From Desulfobacterales bacterium (GTDB lineage Bacteria > Desulfobacterota > Desulfobacteria > Desulfobacterales > JAUCGF01), in NCBI GenBank assembly GCA_029940345.1, contig JAOZRC010000028.1:8980-17576 (forward strand): 8,597 bases of DNA. The letters run 5' to 3'. Below are positions 7,280 to 8,597 of this stretch, one piece after another (positions within the stretch are counted from its first letter, which is position 1; each line of letters starts with the position of its first letter). The translations under genes and the position numbers were made by a program. The notes under the pieces are model-generated. The model was given only the letters and a program-made list of their open reading frames with translations, did no database searches and was not told the origin of the DNA.

Positions 7280-7504
7280 GTGAGCAAAACAGATAAAACT
7301 CTCCGAAAAATGCGCGACAATCCCCGTGATTGGCGGATTGACAGCTTAAAAACAGTAGCGCGCGCTTACAATATCACATGGAGACAACGCGGCACCAGCC
7401 ATGTTGTTTTTATCCGCAATGACGGGCGCACCTTGCCAGTTCCGGCGCGTCGCCCCATTAAGCCGATTTACATTAAAAAATTTATAGAATTAGTAACCAA
7501 ATGA
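7280..7504 (+). CDS. hicA: HicA-type toxin (mRNA interferase family)
   Basis: HicA toxins are small dsRNA-binding-fold ribonucleases that cut mRNA and are held in check by HicB. The 74-residue product ends in the family's pattern: RQRGTSHVVF with catalytic-type His41, then TLPVPARRPIKPIYIKKFI. The first part, MSKTDKTLRKMRDNPRDWRI, matches the start of the slightly longer HicA subgroup. GTG 7280 is chosen because the upstream in-frame ATG (7271) runs straight into TGA. An internal ATG at 7310 would cut this conserved N-terminus. There is no Shine-Dalgarno; initiation is probably leaderless. hicB begins 3 nt after the stop. The gene looks intact. It could be active or silenced; the truncated HicB next door makes its control uncertain. 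Confidence 0.85.
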   Translation: MSKTDKTLRKMRDNPRDWRIDSLKTVARAYNITWRQRGTSHVVFIRNDGRTLPVPARRPIKPIYIKKFIELVTK

Positions 7505-7507
7505 GCT

Positions 7508-7780
7508 ATGCGAAATTTAAGTCAATACCCGTATGAAGTACGTCCATTAACTGAAGAAGAAGGCGGAGGCTTTTTGATTTCCTTTCCAGATTTCTCAGAA
7601 TGTGTTTCAGATGGCGAAACCCCCGAAGAGGCGCTTCAAAATGGTATGGATGCACTAAGGGAAACCATTGCCGCATTGGAAAGTATGGACTTGGCGGTGC
7701 CTGAACCAAAGAGTGTCAGCAATATAACGGCAAGTCAATTCAGTGCGAACCTAAAAACCCCGTTGCAAGCACCGCTTTAA
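7508..7780 (+). CDS. hicB: HicB-type antitoxin, apparently lacking its C-terminal DNA-binding part
   Basis: HicB binds and neutralises HicA with a partial RNase H-like fold and normally represses the operon through a C-terminal ribbon-helix-helix. The 90-residue product has the full N-terminal domain (YPYEVRPLTEEEGGGFLISF, PDFSECVSDGETPEEALQNG, DALRETIAALE) and the PEP turn at 65-67. QFSANLKTPLQAPL then resembles the first strand and helix start of the family's C-terminal domain (compare KF..RLPKSLHA-L). Translation stops there, about 20-25 residues early by family expectation. Residues 71-77 (SNITASQ) replace the usual glycine-rich join. Toxin binding may survive while autorepression is probably lost. 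Start ATG 7508 follows the hicA stop by 3 nt with no strong ribosome site, so coupling is likely. The TAA overlaps the ATG of the next fragment. Confidence 0.82.
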   Translation: MRNLSQYPYEVRPLTEEEGGGFLISFPDFSECVSDGETPEEALQNGMDALRETIAALESMDLAVPEPKSVSNITASQFSANLKTPLQAPL

Positions 7781-7947
7781 TGCACACAACCAAACAATTC
7801 TTGAAAAATCTATTTGCTGCCAGTCCGCACCCCTTACACACGCTTGCGGTTAGCAAAAAAGGACGACGTGCTGAAAATCAGGATAATTTCCTATGGAAAA
7901 TGTATACCTTTATGAATAGGAGTTTTCTATGGATGCCGTTACAATAA
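7780..7947 (+). pseudogene. N-terminal stub resembling a PP2C-family protein phosphatase
   Basis: A 55-codon frame starts at ATG 7780 inside the hicB stop (TAATG). The translation includes HPLHTLAVSKKGRRAENQDN, then FL. This resembles the opening of bacterial PP2C phosphatases, where a strand plus S-x-x-G-x-R-x-x-NQD or NED carries the first metal-binding acidic residue. The similarity ends at about 7893. After that the frame drifts through the yefM ribosome site and stops at 7947, about 200 residues short of a phosphatase. Such phosphatases often accompany Ser/Thr kinases, and a dead kinase lies 740 nt upstream, so both may be remains of one locus. The match is short and read by eye; a chance frame cannot be excluded. 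Confidence 0.5.
7918..7922 (+). promoter_or_regulatory. Ribosome binding site of the Phd/YefM antitoxin
   Basis: AGGAG lies 6 nt before ATG 7929. It lies within the phosphatase-like stub's frame, which supports the view that the stub is no longer a gene. Confidence 0.75.
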
Positions 7948-8174
7948 AAAATGCGAAAGAAAATTTAGAACATTTGGTCGACCAGGTTATTTCAGATGTT
8001 AATCCGATGATTATCTGTGGTGACAAAATGCAAAAGGTCGTATTGATGCCGTTAGATCAGTTTGATTCATGGAAAGAAACCCTGTATCTTCTTTCCAATC
8101 CTGCTAATGCTCAACATTTGCGCCAATCAATGGCTGAAGCGCAAGCCGGAAAAATAACTGATATGAACCGTTGA
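7929..8174 (+). CDS. Phd/YefM-family antitoxin, without an adjacent toxin
   Basis: Phd/YefM antitoxins bind operator DNA with their N-terminal part and neutralise a RelE/YoeB- or Doc-type toxin with a flexible C-terminus. The 81-residue product has the family layout: ITIKNAKENLEHLVDQV (helix that packs on DNA), a strand-turn with KVVLMPLDQFDSWKETLYLL, then SNPANAQHLRQSMAEAQAGK as the toxin-binding tail. The length is typical and no residue looks broken. In the usual operon the toxin starts within a few bases of the stop. Here only TTGATAGCCTTGATGGAATG follows before the repeat zone, which ends in stops after six codons. The antitoxin is therefore orphaned, or its toxin was removed by the repeats. 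It may still protect against related toxins elsewhere in the genome. Confidence 0.85.
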   Translation: MDAVTIKNAKENLEHLVDQVISDVNPMIICGDKMQKVVLMPLDQFDSWKETLYLLSNPANAQHLRQSMAEAQAGKITDMNR

Positions 8175-8208
8175 TAGCCTTGATGGAATGATGATGGATT
8201 AAAAAAAA

Positions 8209-8340
8209 TGGGCTTGATCATAACTTCGGCCACTTTGCATAAGACCCATACCAATCTGAATTTAATTTCTATAAATTTAGATGGTTATAGGTGTGGAGAT
8301 CGGACAGTAAACTGAGTGGCCCAACTTATGATCAAGCCCA
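8209..8340. mobile_element. 132-bp MITE-like palindrome with 26-bp terminal inverted repeats
   Basis: The ends 8209-8234 (TGGGCTTGATCATAAC...) and 8315-8340 are inverted copies with 24 of 26 positions matching. The interior pairs too: ATACCAATCTGAATTTA on the left matches the complement of the right side at 14 of 17 positions. Almost the whole unit can therefore fold into one hairpin. A-runs of at least 5 on both sides (8201-8208 and 8341-8345) could be an A-rich target duplication. It has no coding capacity, so it would need a transposase supplied in trans. It lies between the orphan antitoxin and repeat copy B. Confidence 0.7.
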
Positions 8341-8347
8341 AAAAATC

Positions 8348-8504
8348 ATATCACTGTCTGAATTAGGATTTGTAAGATTAATGGATTATAGGATGTCAAA
8401 ATCCTATAATCATGCAATCCTGAAAAACCTAATTCAGACAGCGGTATAAGGAGCATCGTCCGGTTTAGGGTGTCAGCGGTTCAGACAATTGACAGTAAAC
8501 AACT
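8348..8504 (+). repeat. Hairpin-plus-tail repeat, copy B
   Basis: Same orientation as copy A. The left arm at 8348-8370 matches copy A exactly for 23 nt. The right arm at 8426-8447 has diverged (GCGGT where A has GTGAT). The hairpin core is rearranged but carries its own perfect 11-bp stem, GATTATAGGAT (8384-8394) with 8401-8411. The 55-nt tail at 8450-8504 aligns to 7186-7240 with 8 differences, mostly transitions. Within the tail, GTTTA/TAAAC and TGTCA/TGACA pairs (8463-8475 with 8490-8500) form a small second hairpin that is weaker in copy A. Confidence 0.8.
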
Positions 8505-8570
8505 AATTCTGTTATGCATCAATATTTTCCGTGGGCAAGGCCTGTATAGTTGTCAGATTTTGGTTTGTTC

Positions 8571-8585
8571 TGGCACAAAAATTGC
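8571..8585 (+). promoter_or_regulatory. Sigma-54 (-24/-12) promoter reading out of the window
   Basis: TGGCAC (8571-8576), five A residues, then TTGC (8582-8585) give the canonical GG-N10-GC spacing of RpoN promoters. Transcription would begin near 8597, so the controlled gene lies beyond the right edge. It should need an enhancer-binding activator. Positions 8505-8570, between the repeat and this site, contain nothing else recognisable. Confidence 0.7.
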
Positions 8586-8597
8586 CTCCCTACCAAA

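Noticed and set aside
7051..8504. CRISPR array or tandem repeat cluster
   Set aside because: There are only two copies about 1.3 kb apart, with genes rather than spacers between them, and each copy is a long hairpin.

Overview
The window looks like a piece of a moderate-GC bacterial chromosome. The most likely source is a Desulfobacterota (deltaproteobacterial) genome. This is inferred from multi-domain sensor kinases with PAS and receiver domains, a receiver-PATAN (DUF4388) regulator, a Ser/Thr kinase fused to a DUF1566 (Lcl C-terminal) domain, and many small hairpin repeats. No ribosomal RNA or other taxonomic marker is present, so this remains an inference.

Layout. (1) Positions 1-249, minus strand: the 5' end of miaA (tRNA dimethylallyltransferase), apparently with a TTG start. 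(2) Positions 250-5998, plus strand: after an AT-rich divergent promoter region comes a phosphorelay cluster. It holds a membrane-bound hybrid histidine kinase (Cache-like sensor, HAMP, PAS, HisKA, HATPase, REC), a 55-residue Cys-containing PAS-like peptide, a response regulator with the order REC - PATAN/DUF4388 - acidic linker - predicted Roadblock/LC7-like domain, and a soluble REC-PAS-histidine kinase. The cluster has three receivers and two kinases but no DNA-binding or cyclic-di-GMP domain. The natural output is therefore protein-protein control through the PATAN-Roadblock regulator. (3) Positions 5999-8597: a gene-poor accessory stretch dominated by decay and small repeats. It contains a nested inverted-repeat element, a multiply broken Ser/Thr kinase-DUF1566 pseudogene, two copies (about 83% identical in a 55-nt tail) of a long-hairpin repeat, a hicAB-type toxin-antitoxin pair whose HicB lacks its C-terminus, an N-terminal stub resembling a PP2C phosphatase, an orphan Phd/YefM-type antitoxin, and a 132-bp MITE-like palindrome lying against (possibly inside) the second hairpin repeat. 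A good sigma-54 (-24/-12) promoter reads out of the right edge.

How it fits together. The left two thirds is an apparently intact signalling operon. The right third looks like a place where mobile repeats and toxin-antitoxin modules accumulated and broke an older eukaryotic-type kinase/phosphatase locus. The most interesting points are the DNA-binding-free phosphorelay ending in a PATAN-Roadblock regulator, the likely AUC start of the hybrid kinase, the hairpin-plus-tail repeat pair flanking the toxin-antitoxin cluster, and the nearly leaderless hicA.
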